Shown here: one piece after another, positions 23,752 through 32,751 of the stretch
Layout: each line of letters begins with the position of its first letter
Numbering within the stretch: the stretch's first letter is position 1
Assembly (NCBI GenBank): GCA_947481685.1
Contig: CANKHA010000004.1
Location: 1 to 64,000 of the forward strand
Length of the DNA: 64,000 nt
Reading direction: 5' to 3'
Source: Bradyrhizobiaceae bacterium
GTDB lineage: Bacteria > Pseudomonadota > Alphaproteobacteria > Rhizobiales > Xanthobacteraceae
The notes under the pieces: generated by a model
The model's input: only the letters and a program-made list of their open reading frames with translations
Told to the model about the DNA's origin: nothing
The model's database searches: none
Position numbers and translations under genes: made by a program

Positions 23752-24918
23752 ATGAAGGCCTGGCACTTCACCGAGATGCCCTATCCGCATCTTCCGCCGA
23801 TGGAAGAATTGCCGTCGATGCGGGTGACGATCCCGAGCAAGCTTTACGATCCGAAGATCGGTGCGGACCTCTACAACCGCTATCTCGACGAGCATCTGCT
23901 GGCCGATGAGCTCGGCCTCAACATCATGCTCAACGAGCATCACCAGACCACGACCTGCCTCGACGCGGCAGCGCCGCTGATGGCCGCCATCCTGGCGCGG
24001 CAGACGAAGAATGCGCGCATCTGCATCCTGGGCAATCCGATCGCCAACCGTGGCGACCCTATCCGCATTGCCGAAGAGATGGCGGTCATCGACAACATCT
24101 CGCGCGGCCGGCTCGACGTCGGCATTGTACGCGGCGTGCCGTATGAAATTTTCGCCGCCAATACCAATCCGACCCATACGCTGGAGCGGCTTTGGGAAGG
24201 CGTCGATCTGATTCAGAAGGCGTGGACCACCCACGACGGTCCGTTCAACTTCGAGGGCCGTTTCACGCATCGGCGCATGGTCAATGTCTGGCCGCGGCCC
24301 TATCAGTCGCCGCATCCGATGATCTGGATCACCGGGTCGAGCGACTACGACAACATCAGGAAAGTCGCCTCGCGCGGCTTCGTCTTCGCGACCTTCCTGC
24401 AGCCGCACGACAAGGTGAAACTGATGTTCGATGCCTACCGTTCGACCATGGCCGATCACGGTCTGCCGGGCGGTGGCGGGGTGGCCTTCATGCCGCTGGT
24501 CTATACCGCGGAGACCGAAGAAGAAGCAGAGAAGGGCGCGACGCAACTTCTCTGGTACATGAACACGAAGACGCCGCCGCAATTCCGCAACCCGCCGGGC
24601 TATGTCGGTGTCGATGTCAACGTGAAGGCGCTGCAGGGCGCTTATACCGGCCGGACCGATGCGGTGCGCGCCAAGGGCATGGACTATCTGCGCGAGCAGG
24701 GCGTGCTGATGTACGGCAATCCCGACTCGGTCGCAAAGCAGGTGAAGCGCTACTACGACCTCGTCGGCGGCTTCGATCATCTCCTGATGATGCAGCAGGC
24801 AGGCCACCTCGATCACAAGAGCGTGGTCTCCAGCATGACGCTGTTCGCCAAGGAGGTTTACCCGCAGATCAAGGATCTTCCGGGTACGAAAATGCCGAAG
24901 GTCAAGGCCGTCGCCTGA
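23752..24918 (+). CDS. Luciferase-like (LLM class) flavin-dependent monooxygenase
   Basis: 388 residues with the bacterial-luciferase TIM-barrel pattern: EHLLADELGLNIMLNEHH near the N-terminus, LGNPIANRGDPIRIAEEMAVIDNISRGRLDVGIVRG in the middle, and the FMN-pocket region MIWITGSS. Such enzymes use reduced FMN from a partner reductase, here encoded two genes downstream. It has a strong ribosome site (AGAGGAAGGA) and overlaps the next gene start (TGATG). The substrate is not recognisable. Confidence 0.93.
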   Translation: MKAWHFTEMPYPHLPPMEELPSMRVTIPSKLYDPKIGADLYNRYLDEHLLADELGLNIMLNEHHQTTTCLDAAAPLMAAILARQTKNARICILGNPIANRGDPIRIAEEMAVIDNISRGRLDVGIVRGVPYEIFAANTNPTHTLERLWEGVDLIQKAWTTHDGPFNFEGRFTHRRMVNVWPRPYQSPHPMIWITGSSDYDNIRKVASRGFVFATFLQPHDKVKLMFDAYRSTMADHGLPGGGGVAFMPLVYTAETEEEAEKGATQLLWYMNTKTPPQFRNPPGYVGVDVNVKALQGAYTGRTDAVRAKGMDYLREQGVLMYGNPDSVAKQVKRYYDLVGGFDHLLMMQQAGHLDHKSVVSSMTLFAKEVYPQIKDLPGTKMPKVKAVA

Positions 24919-25760
24919 TGCGGGAAGGCAAATACATCTCCGTCGATGGCATCCGCACGCATTATTTTGAGGCGGGCGAGAGTCATCGTGGCAAGAAACC
25001 CAGCATCCTGCTGTTGCATTCGGCTGAATACGGCGGTGCTTCCGAGTTTTCCTGGGAGTTCAACCTCCCGGAGTTGGGCAAGCACTATCATGTGCTTGCC
25101 CCGGATCATCTCGGCTTCGGGCTGACCGACAAGATTTTCGACTTCAACGGCCAGTTCGATCGCCGCGTCACCCATATCCGCCGCTTCATCGAAGAGATGG
25201 GCGTGGGTCCCGTGCATGTGATGGGCTCATCGATGTCGGGCGGACTGACGATGACAGTGGCTGCACGCAAGCAGCCGGACTGGCCGATGCTCAGCCTTGT
25301 CTGTTGCTCGGGTGGCGGGGACGCACCGAACAATGATCAGCGCAAGATCATCAACACCTATGACGGCACCCGCGAGCATATGCGGCGCATCATCCAGGTG
25401 ATGTATATCGATCCGAAATGGGCGGCAGACGAGGCCTATCTCGACCGCCGCTGGGAGATGGCGCTGGTGCCCGGCGCATGGGAGGCCACGTCCGCCGCGC
25501 GCTTCAAGGCGCCGTTCCGCGAGGGCAGCGTCAAACGCGAGCGCGACAATATCGATTACGGCAATATCAAAGTGCCGGCGCTGGTGATGGCGGGCAAGCT
25601 CGATTGCCTGCGCGAGCCGGGATATACTGACGCTTTCGTGCCGAAAATTCCGCGCGCGTCATTGCATCTGTTCCAACGCGCCGGCCATATGGGCAATATC
25701 GAATGTGCCGGTGAGTTCAACGCGCGCGTGCTCTCGTTTCTTGCCGAGACTTCGGCATGA
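24918..25760 (+). CDS. Alpha/beta hydrolase 2 of the catabolic operon
   Basis: 280 residues. The oxyanion region LLLHSAEYGGASEFSWEFNLPEL and LAPDHLGFGLTDK resemble meta-cleavage hydrolases. The nucleophile elbow is GSSMSGG (Ser105), with Asp in GKLDCLREP and His in RAGHMGN. The start codon overlaps the monooxygenase stop, and its own stop overlaps the flavin reductase start by four bases, so the three are translationally coupled. It is only distantly like hydrolase 1, so the two probably act at different steps. Confidence 0.9.
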   Translation: MREGKYISVDGIRTHYFEAGESHRGKKPSILLLHSAEYGGASEFSWEFNLPELGKHYHVLAPDHLGFGLTDKIFDFNGQFDRRVTHIRRFIEEMGVGPVHVMGSSMSGGLTMTVAARKQPDWPMLSLVCCSGGGDAPNNDQRKIINTYDGTREHMRRIIQVMYIDPKWAADEAYLDRRWEMALVPGAWEATSAARFKAPFREGSVKRERDNIDYGNIKVPALVMAGKLDCLREPGYTDAFVPKIPRASLHLFQRAGHMGNIECAGEFNARVLSFLAETSA

Positions 25761-26245
25761 GCGAGAACGACCTCCAGAATGCTTTCCGCATGGCCATGCG
25801 GCGGGTCGCCGCCACCGTTGCGATTGTTTCCGCAAATAAAGGCCCCGAGCGTCACGGCACCACGGCCACGTCAGTGACGTCCATCAGCATGGACCCGCCG
25901 TCGGTGCTGGTCTGTTTCAACCAGAACAGCCGGCTGCATGGTTTTCTGCGCGAACAGGATCGCTTCTGCGTCAATGTTCTGCACACGACCAATATCGACG
26001 TCGCCAGGATGTTCAGCAGCAGCGCGAGCTCAACAGAGCGGTTCACGTCCGGTAACTGGCACATGGATGACGAAGGACTGCCTTATCTTGCCGATGCGCA
26101 GGCCAACCTGTTCTGCCGCAAGGAGCATGAGGTGACCTACGGCTCCCACACCATCTTCATTGGCCGGGTGATACAGGCGCTGACGCGGGACGATATCTCG
26201 CCGCTGCTTTATAGCGATGGCCATTACAGTTCCGTCGCGGACTAG
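25757..26245 (+). CDS. Flavin reductase family protein (monooxygenase partner)
   Basis: 162 residues of the flavin-reductase-like FMN-binding domain: FRMAMRRVAATVAIVSA, GTTATSVTSISMDPPSVLVCFNQNSRLHGFLREQDRFCVNVL, and the ending HTIFIGRV..PLLYSDGHYSSV with the family His. It supplies reduced FMN or FAD from NAD(P)H to a two-component monooxygenase, here the LLM enzyme. ATGA overlap with the preceding hydrolase. Last gene of the operon; no clear terminator follows. Confidence 0.93.
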   Translation: MSENDLQNAFRMAMRRVAATVAIVSANKGPERHGTTATSVTSISMDPPSVLVCFNQNSRLHGFLREQDRFCVNVLHTTNIDVARMFSSSASSTERFTSGNWHMDDEGLPYLADAQANLFCRKEHEVTYGSHTIFIGRVIQALTRDDISPLLYSDGHYSSVAD

Positions 26246-26311
26246 TTTTACTTAGTTTCCAGATGGGCGTTCATCGATGGAACCGGGCGCAGTCCAGTCT
26301 GTTGTCCCGGC

Positions 26312-26665
26312 ATGACGATCTCGCACGCCATTCGAATGCTCTCGTTGACGGTGGTTGCCGTCGCGTCGCTGATTGCGCCGGCGATGGCGCAAGACAAGCC
26401 GCCGGGTTCGCCAGGAACTGCGCCGTGCTCGCCTTTATCTCCTTCAGGCTCGCCGGGCACCACGACATCCGGCTCGGGTGAACCCCATGCCCAAGCAGCG
26501 CCTCCTGAAAATCTGAGCAACCGGCTGGCACAGTCCAACGGCGTTCTATGCCCGCCGCCTGCTGTCGATCCTGAGATAAGATTGCCGACACCGGATGCAG
26601 GCACAACGCCCATCATTCCGCCACCCGGCACGCCTGGTGGCGATCAGTCGATCCGTCCCAAGTAA
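26312..26665 (+). CDS. Secreted Pro/Gly-rich hypothetical protein
   Basis: 117 residues: a good signal peptide (MLSLTVVAVASLIAPAMAQ) followed by a low-complexity Pro/Gly/Ser-rich mature part with two cysteines and a PPPGTPGG ending. No domain recognised. It is convergent with the broken S10 peptidase. The signal peptide and the continuous frame support a real gene; the role is unknown. Confidence 0.6.
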   Translation: MTISHAIRMLSLTVVAVASLIAPAMAQDKPPGSPGTAPCSPLSPSGSPGTTTSGSGEPHAQAAPPENLSNRLAQSNGVLCPPPAVDPEIRLPTPDAGTTPIIPPPGTPGGDQSIRPK

Positions 26666-26668
26666 GTG

Positions 26669-28210
26669 TCAGGAACCGCGACCCGATGTGAAGAAGGCCT
26701 TCACGTCGGTGGTGAAGTTTTTGCGCGCTTCATTTGCCACGTAGAACATGTGTCCGCCGGGATAGGTCTTCAGTTGCGCACGGTCCGGTTGAGGAAATGG
26801 CGGAAGGTGATCGAGCACATACCTCGCCACCATGTAAGGCGTGATCAAATCGGCATATCCATGCGCGATCATCAGGCGGAACGACGGATTGTAGGATAGG
26901 AGCACGCGTAAATCTTCACTGACGCTCGGTTCGCTTCCACTCTCTCGCCAATTTCAGTAGCCGCTGCCGGCGAGCAGTACATAAGTCATGTCGGTATTAA
27001 AGCCGAGTTCATCGCGGGCATAACCGGCAAAGGCACCGGAGTATGCGCGGGTGAAGCCGTCCAGAACAGGATCCGGCGCAGTTTGACCGCGGGTATCCGG
27101 AAAGGGATCGGTCAGAAAGTATGTGCCGTCATATCTGCTTGCCACCATGCCGTCGGCGGAGCGCAGATTTTTCTGGGAAAAATCCCGAAGGAAGCCACGA
27201 GATTTGGCGACATCCTCTTCGGGTATTCCCGTCATTTTCGCGACCTTGGCATAGAAGTTTCGCGCGGCATCGCCTTGCGGTGGCGGCCCAGCCAGTGTGG
27301 TCAGATATTCCGTTAATGCGAAGCGTTCGGATTCCGCAAGCGCTTCCCTGGTCATGGATTTTGTGCGGTCAAGCTCCGATGCGGCAAGCGAAGGCAGAAG
27401 GAGCGCCGCGCCGAGCGCAAAGCGATCTCCTCCGAATGTGAAGGCGCCTTCCAGCATCGGGGACACCATGAGGATGCCTGAGACCGCGATGCCTTGGTCC
27501 TGCAACAGGGCCCGCGCCACTTTGGCAGCGCGAAAACCACCGTAGCTTTCGCCGAGCAGATATTTAGGCGAAGCGCTCCGGCCATTCTTGCTGACGTAGA
27601 GCGCTATGACCTTGGCGAAGAAATCCACGTCGCGCTTGACGCCGCGGAAGGCTTCGTTGCCGTCGGATTTCGCCGCGCGGCTCCAGCCTGTCCCGACGGG
27701 ATCGATCATCACGAGATCGGTGAATTCGAGCCAGGTCTCGGGATTGGTGCGAAGCTGTGCCGTTGCTGCATCTTTGCCGTCGCCGAATTGCAGAATTTTT
27801 GGGCCGACCAGTCCGATATGCAAATATGCTGAGGCAGCTCCCGGCCCGCCGTTGAAGCCAAACGTCACCGGGCGCGGCGTGTCGCTCTTTGCGACATAGG
27901 CGGTGTAGAACACCGCAGCGGTTTGCTGGCCAGACTGGTCGTAGAGAGCAAGCGTTCCGGCGGTGGCGGTGTAGTCGAGGCGTTTGCCGCTCGCCAGATC
28001 GATGCTGTGCTCGGTCTTGGCATCCGCCGGAAGGAGTCGTAGCAAGCCGGAGGCTTCAGGTTTAGTTTCTTGTTTCGGGGCTGGTTGTTGCTGGGTTGGC
28101 GGGGGATTGTTGTTCGATCGCTGCTGTTTCTGCGCTAACGTCGCCGTCGGAAGTGACAATGCAAGCGTTAGTATCAAAAAACGACCGGCGAAGTATTTTA
28201 CACGCGTCAT
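26669..28210 (-). pseudogene. S10 family serine carboxypeptidase, interrupted by one TGA
   Basis: From the ATG at 28210: signal peptide (FLILTLALSLPTATLAQ), Pro/Gln-rich linker, then the S10 fold with TFGFNGGPGAASAYLHIG, the catalytic serine in LLGESYGGFRAAKVA, and after the break the Asp/His end YADLITPYM..YPGGHMFY. Between VLLAGSGY and NWRESGSEPSVSED there is a single in-frame TGA at 26954-26956; the frame before and after is the same. Changing that codon to TGG would give a full protein of about 513 residues. The lesion removes the catalytic Asp and His. Everything else is intact, so it is recent or an error. Confidence 0.85.
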
Positions 28211-28551
28211 AGTTTGGCTCGCTCCGGTGTGTCGCCGCCCATCTAATGTCGGATCCAGGACTTTGGCTTTACCCGCTGTTGAATGTAACCGGCCGCACGC
28301 TTGCAACGATTTCACCTCTGAGCCTATGCTATTTTGCTGGGGAGGTTCGCGTCCATTGCAGCCTCAATAACGGAAATTTCATTGAGGTTTCAGGCTGGGG
28401 CGGCCAAGACAGGTGTCCGTCGCGGGCCTTGTAGATTGCGCTTTCGATAGTCATTTCTACCCTTCTCGCAGGCGGAATTATCCGGAACTGCGGTGGCTTT
28501 TAAGGGTTAAGCCCTTGCCCATGCGTTTCTTTCCCCGTCTGCGAGTAACCT
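28211..28551. other. Intergenic region before egtB, no gene seen
   Basis: 341 bases between the divergent S10 peptidase and egtB. The short open frames here lack domain character or good starts. An inverted repeat CCTCAAT..ATTGAGG is present near 28361-28386. It presumably holds the promoters of both neighbours. Confidence 0.5.
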
Positions 28552-29823
28552 ATGCCGCCTGTTGCCCTGGTGCCTGTTTTTGGTCGTAGTCCTGAGATGA
28601 ATCCCATCGCAGCGGAATCACGAGTGGTGAATGGCGATTTGCGCGACCGATGGTCGCGTGACTATCGCACCGTGCGGTCGGAAACCGAGAAGCGCGCGGC
28701 TGCACTTTCGGCTGAAGATCAGGTTGTGCAGTCGATGCCCGACGCCAGCCCGACCAAATGGCATCGCGCGCACACCACATGGTTCTTCGAACAGTTTTTG
28801 TTGCAGCAGCACAACCCGCGCTATCAGCAGTTCGATGAACGCTTCGGTTATCTCTACAATTCCTATTACGTCTCAGTCGGACCGCGCCACGCCCGGCCAC
28901 AGCGCGGGCTGTTAACGCGGCCAAGCCTGAATGAGGTTGCGGCTTATCGCGCGCATGTCGATGCCGCTGTCGCGCACCTGATCGAAAGCGGCGACGCAGC
29001 AACGTTGGCGAGCATCATCCCCATCGTTGAGATGGGGATGCACCATGAGCAGCAGCATCAGGAACTGATGCTCACCGACATCCTGCATGCCTTCGCGCAG
29101 AATCCGACCCATCCGGCATATGACGAGACATGGCGGATGCCGCGCTGCCAGCCTAACTCCGATGGCCTTGCCGCCATCGCGAGCGGCATTCACACCATCG
29201 GCCATGATGACGAAGGATTTTTCTTCGATAACGAAGGTCCGCTGCATCAGGTTTTTCTCCGGCCCGCCCGCATCGCCCTTAATCTGGTGACGAACGCCGA
29301 ATGGATCGCGTTCATTGAAGGTGGCGGATACACCACACCGACGCTCTGGCTGTCCGACGGTTGGGCAACAGCTGAAGCCGAAGGCTGGGACGCGCCGGGT
29401 TATTGGCAGAAGTCAGGCGGGCAATGGTTCATGATGACGCTTGGCGGCTTGCGTGCGGTCGATCCGTCGGCGCCGGTCTGTCATGTTAGCTACTATGAAG
29501 CTGACGCGTTTGCGCGCTGGCACGGCAAGCGTCTTCCCACCGAAGCCGAATGGGAAGTTGCGGCGCGCAGCGGTGCTCTGGCTGACGCCTTGGGCGTCGT
29601 GTGGCAATGGACGCAGAGTCCCTACACGCCTTATCCCGGCTATCGTCCGATGGAAGGTGCGCTCGGTGAATACAACGGCAAGTTCATGGTCAATCAGATC
29701 GTGCTGCGCGGGAGCTCGCTGGCGACGCCGGATGGGCATGCGCGTTTGAGCTATCGTAATTTCTTTCCGCCTTCGGCGCGCTGGCAATTCAGCGGGCTGC
29801 GCCTGGCGGACGACGGCAATTGA
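28552..29823 (+). CDS. egtB: Ergothioneine biosynthesis protein EgtB
   Basis: 423 residues (or 408 from the inner ATG at 28597). An N-terminal DinB-like domain carries the iron ligands His71 (KWHRAHTTWFFEQF) and the HEQQHQE motif (165-171). The C-terminal formylglycine-generating-enzyme-like domain is complete (HDDEGFFFDNEGPLHQVFL, PVCHVSYYEADAFARWHGKRLPTEAEWEVAAR, SYRNFFPPSARWQFSGLRLA). EgtB is the non-haem iron sulfoxide synthase joining hercynine to a thiol, using oxygen. It is followed after 36 bases by egtD, which makes hercynine; egtA/egtC are not nearby, so it may use cysteine or glutamylcysteine. Confidence 0.95.
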   Translation: MPPVALVPVFGRSPEMNPIAAESRVVNGDLRDRWSRDYRTVRSETEKRAAALSAEDQVVQSMPDASPTKWHRAHTTWFFEQFLLQQHNPRYQQFDERFGYLYNSYYVSVGPRHARPQRGLLTRPSLNEVAAYRAHVDAAVAHLIESGDAATLASIIPIVEMGMHHEQQHQELMLTDILHAFAQNPTHPAYDETWRMPRCQPNSDGLAAIASGIHTIGHDDEGFFFDNEGPLHQVFLRPARIALNLVTNAEWIAFIEGGGYTTPTLWLSDGWATAEAEGWDAPGYWQKSGGQWFMMTLGGLRAVDPSAPVCHVSYYEADAFARWHGKRLPTEAEWEVAARSGALADALGVVWQWTQSPYTPYPGYRPMEGALGEYNGKFMVNQIVLRGSSLATPDGHARLSYRNFFPPSARWQFSGLRLADDGN

Positions 29824-29859
29824 CGCCGTTTCCTGAATCATAAACGAGATTGGTGCTTC

Positions 29860-30825
29860 ATGGTCGCTTTGAAGAAGACAGTGCAGAATTTCGACGTCGC
29901 CGATCCCGCGACATCCTTCGCCATGGACGTCTTGAAGGGCCTGAAGTCGACTCCGAAGAGCATTTCGCCGAAATACTTTTACGATGCAGCCGGCTCGGAA
30001 CTGTTCGAGCAGATCACCGATCTGCCGGAATATTATCCGACGCGCACCGAATTGCGCATTCTGGAGGATAACGCCACCGCGATTTCCGCTCTCATTCCGG
30101 CCGGTTCAGCGCTCGTTGAGTTCGGCAGCGGCTCGAGCCGCAAAACACGCATTGTCCTCGCGGCCGCGCCTCAGCTTGCAGCTTATGTCCCGGTCGATAT
30201 CAGCGGCGAAATGCTGGAGCAGGAAGCGGTCGCGCTGCGCAGGGAATTTCCGCATCTCAGCGTTCTGCCGGTCGCGGCGGATTTCACCCAGCCTTTCGAT
30301 CTTCCGCCTGCAGTTCCTCCGGTGCGTGTCGGTTTCTTCCCGGGTTCGACCATCGGCAACTTTGAGCCGCATGAAGCGGCTACATTTTTGCGAAGCGCCG
30401 CGAAAATTCTGGGCCCGGGCGCGATGCTGATCGTTGGCACCGACCTGCAGAAGGACAGCCGCATCCTGAATGCCGCTTACAACGACGCGGCAGGTGTCAC
30501 GCGCGCTTTCAACCTCAACCTTCTGAAACGCATCAACCGCGAACTCAACGGTACATTCGATCTGGACACTTTCGAGCATCACGCCTTTTACAATCGCGAG
30601 CGTCATCGCATTGAAATGCATCTCGCTAGCAACAAGCGCCAGAAAGTCCGGGTCGCAGGCGAATCCATCGAGTTCCGCGCCGGTGAAACAATCCATACCG
30701 AGAGCAGCTACAAATATTCGGCCAATTCCTTTGGTGCTTTGGCGAAAGGCACCGGCTGGACGCCGGTCACATCCTGGAGCGATCCAAACCGCTATTTCTG
30801 CGTCCACGCACTGGCTCTAAAGTAA
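29860..30825 (+). CDS. egtD: L-histidine N-alpha-methyltransferase EgtD
   Basis: 321 residues: SPKYFYDAAGSELFEQITDLPEYYPTRTE (N-terminal family signature), SAM loop VEFGSGSSRKTRI, VPVDISGEMLEQ, FFPGSTIGNFEP, and the C-terminal histidine-binding part IHTESSYKYS. EgtD trimethylates histidine to hercynine with three SAM. It forms a two-gene operon with egtB. Length and motifs are normal. Confidence 0.96.
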   Translation: MVALKKTVQNFDVADPATSFAMDVLKGLKSTPKSISPKYFYDAAGSELFEQITDLPEYYPTRTELRILEDNATAISALIPAGSALVEFGSGSSRKTRIVLAAAPQLAAYVPVDISGEMLEQEAVALRREFPHLSVLPVAADFTQPFDLPPAVPPVRVGFFPGSTIGNFEPHEAATFLRSAAKILGPGAMLIVGTDLQKDSRILNAAYNDAAGVTRAFNLNLLKRINRELNGTFDLDTFEHHAFYNRERHRIEMHLASNKRQKVRVAGESIEFRAGETIHTESSYKYSANSFGALAKGTGWTPVTSWSDPNRYFCVHALALK

Positions 30826-30958
30826 CCACTATCTAGCGCGGCAATGCCCGACTAAAGACCCAGCCAAGCCCCTTGGATGCCCTGCAAGGTTCGTTATAGT
30901 GCGCGCCGCATGCGGTTTTCAGCCGCAGTCAAATGCAAATCCAGAAGTTGGGGGAAAC

Positions 30959-31828
30959 ATGAAAATCGTTGGTTTCAGGTCGGATGACGGACGCAGCCTT
31001 GGCGTAGTGGAAGGCGATCAGGTCATCGACTTGCGTGCGGTAGATCCGAAAGCCCCACGGGATCTGGGCAAGTGGCTGCGCTCCAGCAAGGGCGATCTGA
31101 AGCCGCTGGCCGATCTCGCCAAGCGCGCCCCGGCTTCCGCGCGGCGGCCGCTTCAGGGTCTGCATTATACGCTCCCCGTGGCCAAGCCCGGCAAGGTCGT
31201 CTGTCTCGGGCTGAATTATCTCGAGCACGTCAAGGAAGGTTTCCAAAAGGACAACATTCCGAAATTTCCGACCATCTTCATGCGTTGCAACACCTCGCTG
31301 GTTGCGCACGAGCAGCCGATTTTGCGTCCGCCGATGACTGACACCCTGGATTATGAAGCCGAGTTGGTTCTCATTGTCGGCACACGGGCGAAGAACCTGA
31401 CCATGGCCAATGCCTATTCCTGCATCGCCGGCTGGTCCTGCTTCAACGACGGTTCGGTGCGCGAATTCCAGCGCCGTACCAGCCAGTGGGACATGGGCAA
31501 GAACTTCGACGCCACCGGCGGCTTCGGCCCCTGGATGATCACCGCGGATGAAGTGCCGGAAGGCGGCAAGGGCCTGAAGATCGAAAGCCGTCTGAACGGC
31601 AAGGTCATGCAGTCCGATAACACCAGCAACATGATGTTTCCGGTTGCCGAGACGTTGGTCGATCTCACCGCATGCATGACGCTGGAGCCCGGCGACATTG
31701 TGGTCACCGGTACGCCGTCAGGCGTCGGTTTCGCGCGCAAGCCGCCGGTCTTTATGAACCAGGGCGATGTTTGCGAAGTCGAGATCGAAGGCGTTGGTTT
31801 GCTACGCAATCCGATCAAGAACTCGTAA
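30959..31828 (+). CDS. Fumarylacetoacetate hydrolase family protein
   Basis: 289 residues. Small N-terminal domain (about 1-70), then the FAH catalytic domain with KVVCLGLNYLEHVKE, FMRCNTSLVAHEQPI, DYEAELVLIVG (metal-binding acidic residues), and VTGTPSGVGFARKPP near the end. The family includes acylpyruvases and hydratases or decarboxylases of aromatic catabolism; the exact substrate cannot be read. GGGGGAA precedes the ATG. The next gene, an FMN reductase, starts 18 bases later and is probably co-transcribed. Confidence 0.92.
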   Translation: MKIVGFRSDDGRSLGVVEGDQVIDLRAVDPKAPRDLGKWLRSSKGDLKPLADLAKRAPASARRPLQGLHYTLPVAKPGKVVCLGLNYLEHVKEGFQKDNIPKFPTIFMRCNTSLVAHEQPILRPPMTDTLDYEAELVLIVGTRAKNLTMANAYSCIAGWSCFNDGSVREFQRRTSQWDMGKNFDATGGFGPWMITADEVPEGGKGLKIESRLNGKVMQSDNTSNMMFPVAETLVDLTACMTLEPGDIVVTGTPSGVGFARKPPVFMNQGDVCEVEIEGVGLLRNPIKNS

Positions 31829-31846
31829 GCGAAGGCCGTAAACGGC

Positions 31847-32422
31847 ATGGCCGGGACACTGAACGTTCTGAGCATTTGCGGGAGTCTGCGGAAAGGCTCC
31901 TTCAATGCCATCGTGGAACGTTCGCTGCCCGGCCTCGCACCGGAAGGAATGAGCGTCACCAAGGCCGCTCCCTTCCGCAACTTTCCCCTCTACGATTTCG
32001 ATATCCAGCATGAGCATGGCATTCCCGGGGATGTTGTTGCGATGGGCAAGGCGATCCTCGCCGCCGATGGCGTCATCATCGTCAGCCCGGAGTACAATTT
32101 CACGCTTCCTGCGGGCTTGAAGAATGCGATCGACTGGCTGTCGCGCATGAAGGAGCCGTCGCCTTTCAACGGCAAACCGTTTGCAATCCAGTCCGCTGCA
32201 ACCGGTTCGCTCGGCGGCTCGCGGATGCAATATCATCTGCGTCAGGTGCTCGGCGGGCTCGGCGCGTTCGTTCTGGCCGGGCCGGAAATCTTTATCGGTC
32301 AGGCCAAGACAAAGGTGAATGAGGAAACGCGCGAACTCACCGATGAGACCACCCGCGAGTTTATCCGAAAACAGCTTGTGGCCTTTGCCGCGCTCATCGA
32401 GCGGGTTCGGCCTCAGCGCTAA
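31847..32422 (+). CDS. NADPH-dependent FMN reductase (ChrR/quinone reductase type)
   Basis: 191 residues of flavodoxin-like fold: SICGSLRKGSFNAIVERSL (FMN phosphate loop), SPEYNFTLPAGLKNAIDWLSR (flavin-contact signature), and AATGSLGGSRMQYHLRQVL. Members reduce quinones, azo dyes or chromate with NAD(P)H. It stands between the FAH-family gene and a BrnA-like gene on the same strand. A protective or catabolic role is inferred. Confidence 0.92.
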   Translation: MAGTLNVLSICGSLRKGSFNAIVERSLPGLAPEGMSVTKAAPFRNFPLYDFDIQHEHGIPGDVVAMGKAILAADGVIIVSPEYNFTLPAGLKNAIDWLSRMKEPSPFNGKPFAIQSAATGSLGGSRMQYHLRQVLGGLGAFVLAGPEIFIGQAKTKVNEETRELTDETTREFIRKQLVAFAALIERVRPQR

Positions 32423-32435
32423 CGCAGGAAGCAAC

Positions 32436-32669
32436 ATGCCTGGTGACAGACCGCGAAGGCCGACCGATCCGCGCGCAGCCGCTGAAGCCGCATTCAAGGC
32501 CGCGACCGTCAAGCCGCTGGAAATGCCGGTGGCAAAGCCCGCGGTGCCGAATGCCAGGGAACTGGTATCGCTTCGCATCGACCGCGACGTGCTCGATCAT
32601 TTCCAGGAAGACGGACCTGGTTGGCAGGACCGGATCAACGATGTCTTGCGCAAGGCCGCCGGCAAGTAA
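32436..32669 (+). CDS. BrnA-like antitoxin family protein, no toxin partner seen
   Basis: 77 residues. The C-terminal half (ELVSLRIDRDVLDHFQEDGPGWQDRINDVLRKAAGK) matches the BrnA ribbon-helix-helix family. The N-terminal half is Arg/Pro/Ala-rich. BrnA normally pairs with the RNase toxin BrnT, directly upstream; here the upstream gene is an intact FMN reductase, so this is an orphan or a stand-alone DNA-binding protein. The start at 32436 has AGGAAG just upstream. Confidence 0.75.
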   Translation: MPGDRPRRPTDPRAAAEAAFKAATVKPLEMPVAKPAVPNARELVSLRIDRDVLDHFQEDGPGWQDRINDVLRKAAGK

Positions 32670-32751
32670 CGCGACTTTGTTTGCAATTCGTTTACCATAA
32701 CAAACTGGTTTGGTTTACCGGGTGTGAACGCCCTCCGATGTAAAAAGGCGG

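Noticed and set aside
23940-24211. Small frames inside the LLM monooxygenase gene on both strands
   Set aside because: They are fully contained in a well-supported gene and have no family features.
26954-26956. TGA in the S10 peptidase as a selenocysteine codon
   Set aside because: S10 peptidases are not selenoproteins, no stem-loop typical of a bacterial SECIS is evident just downstream, and Trp is the natural residue in this context.
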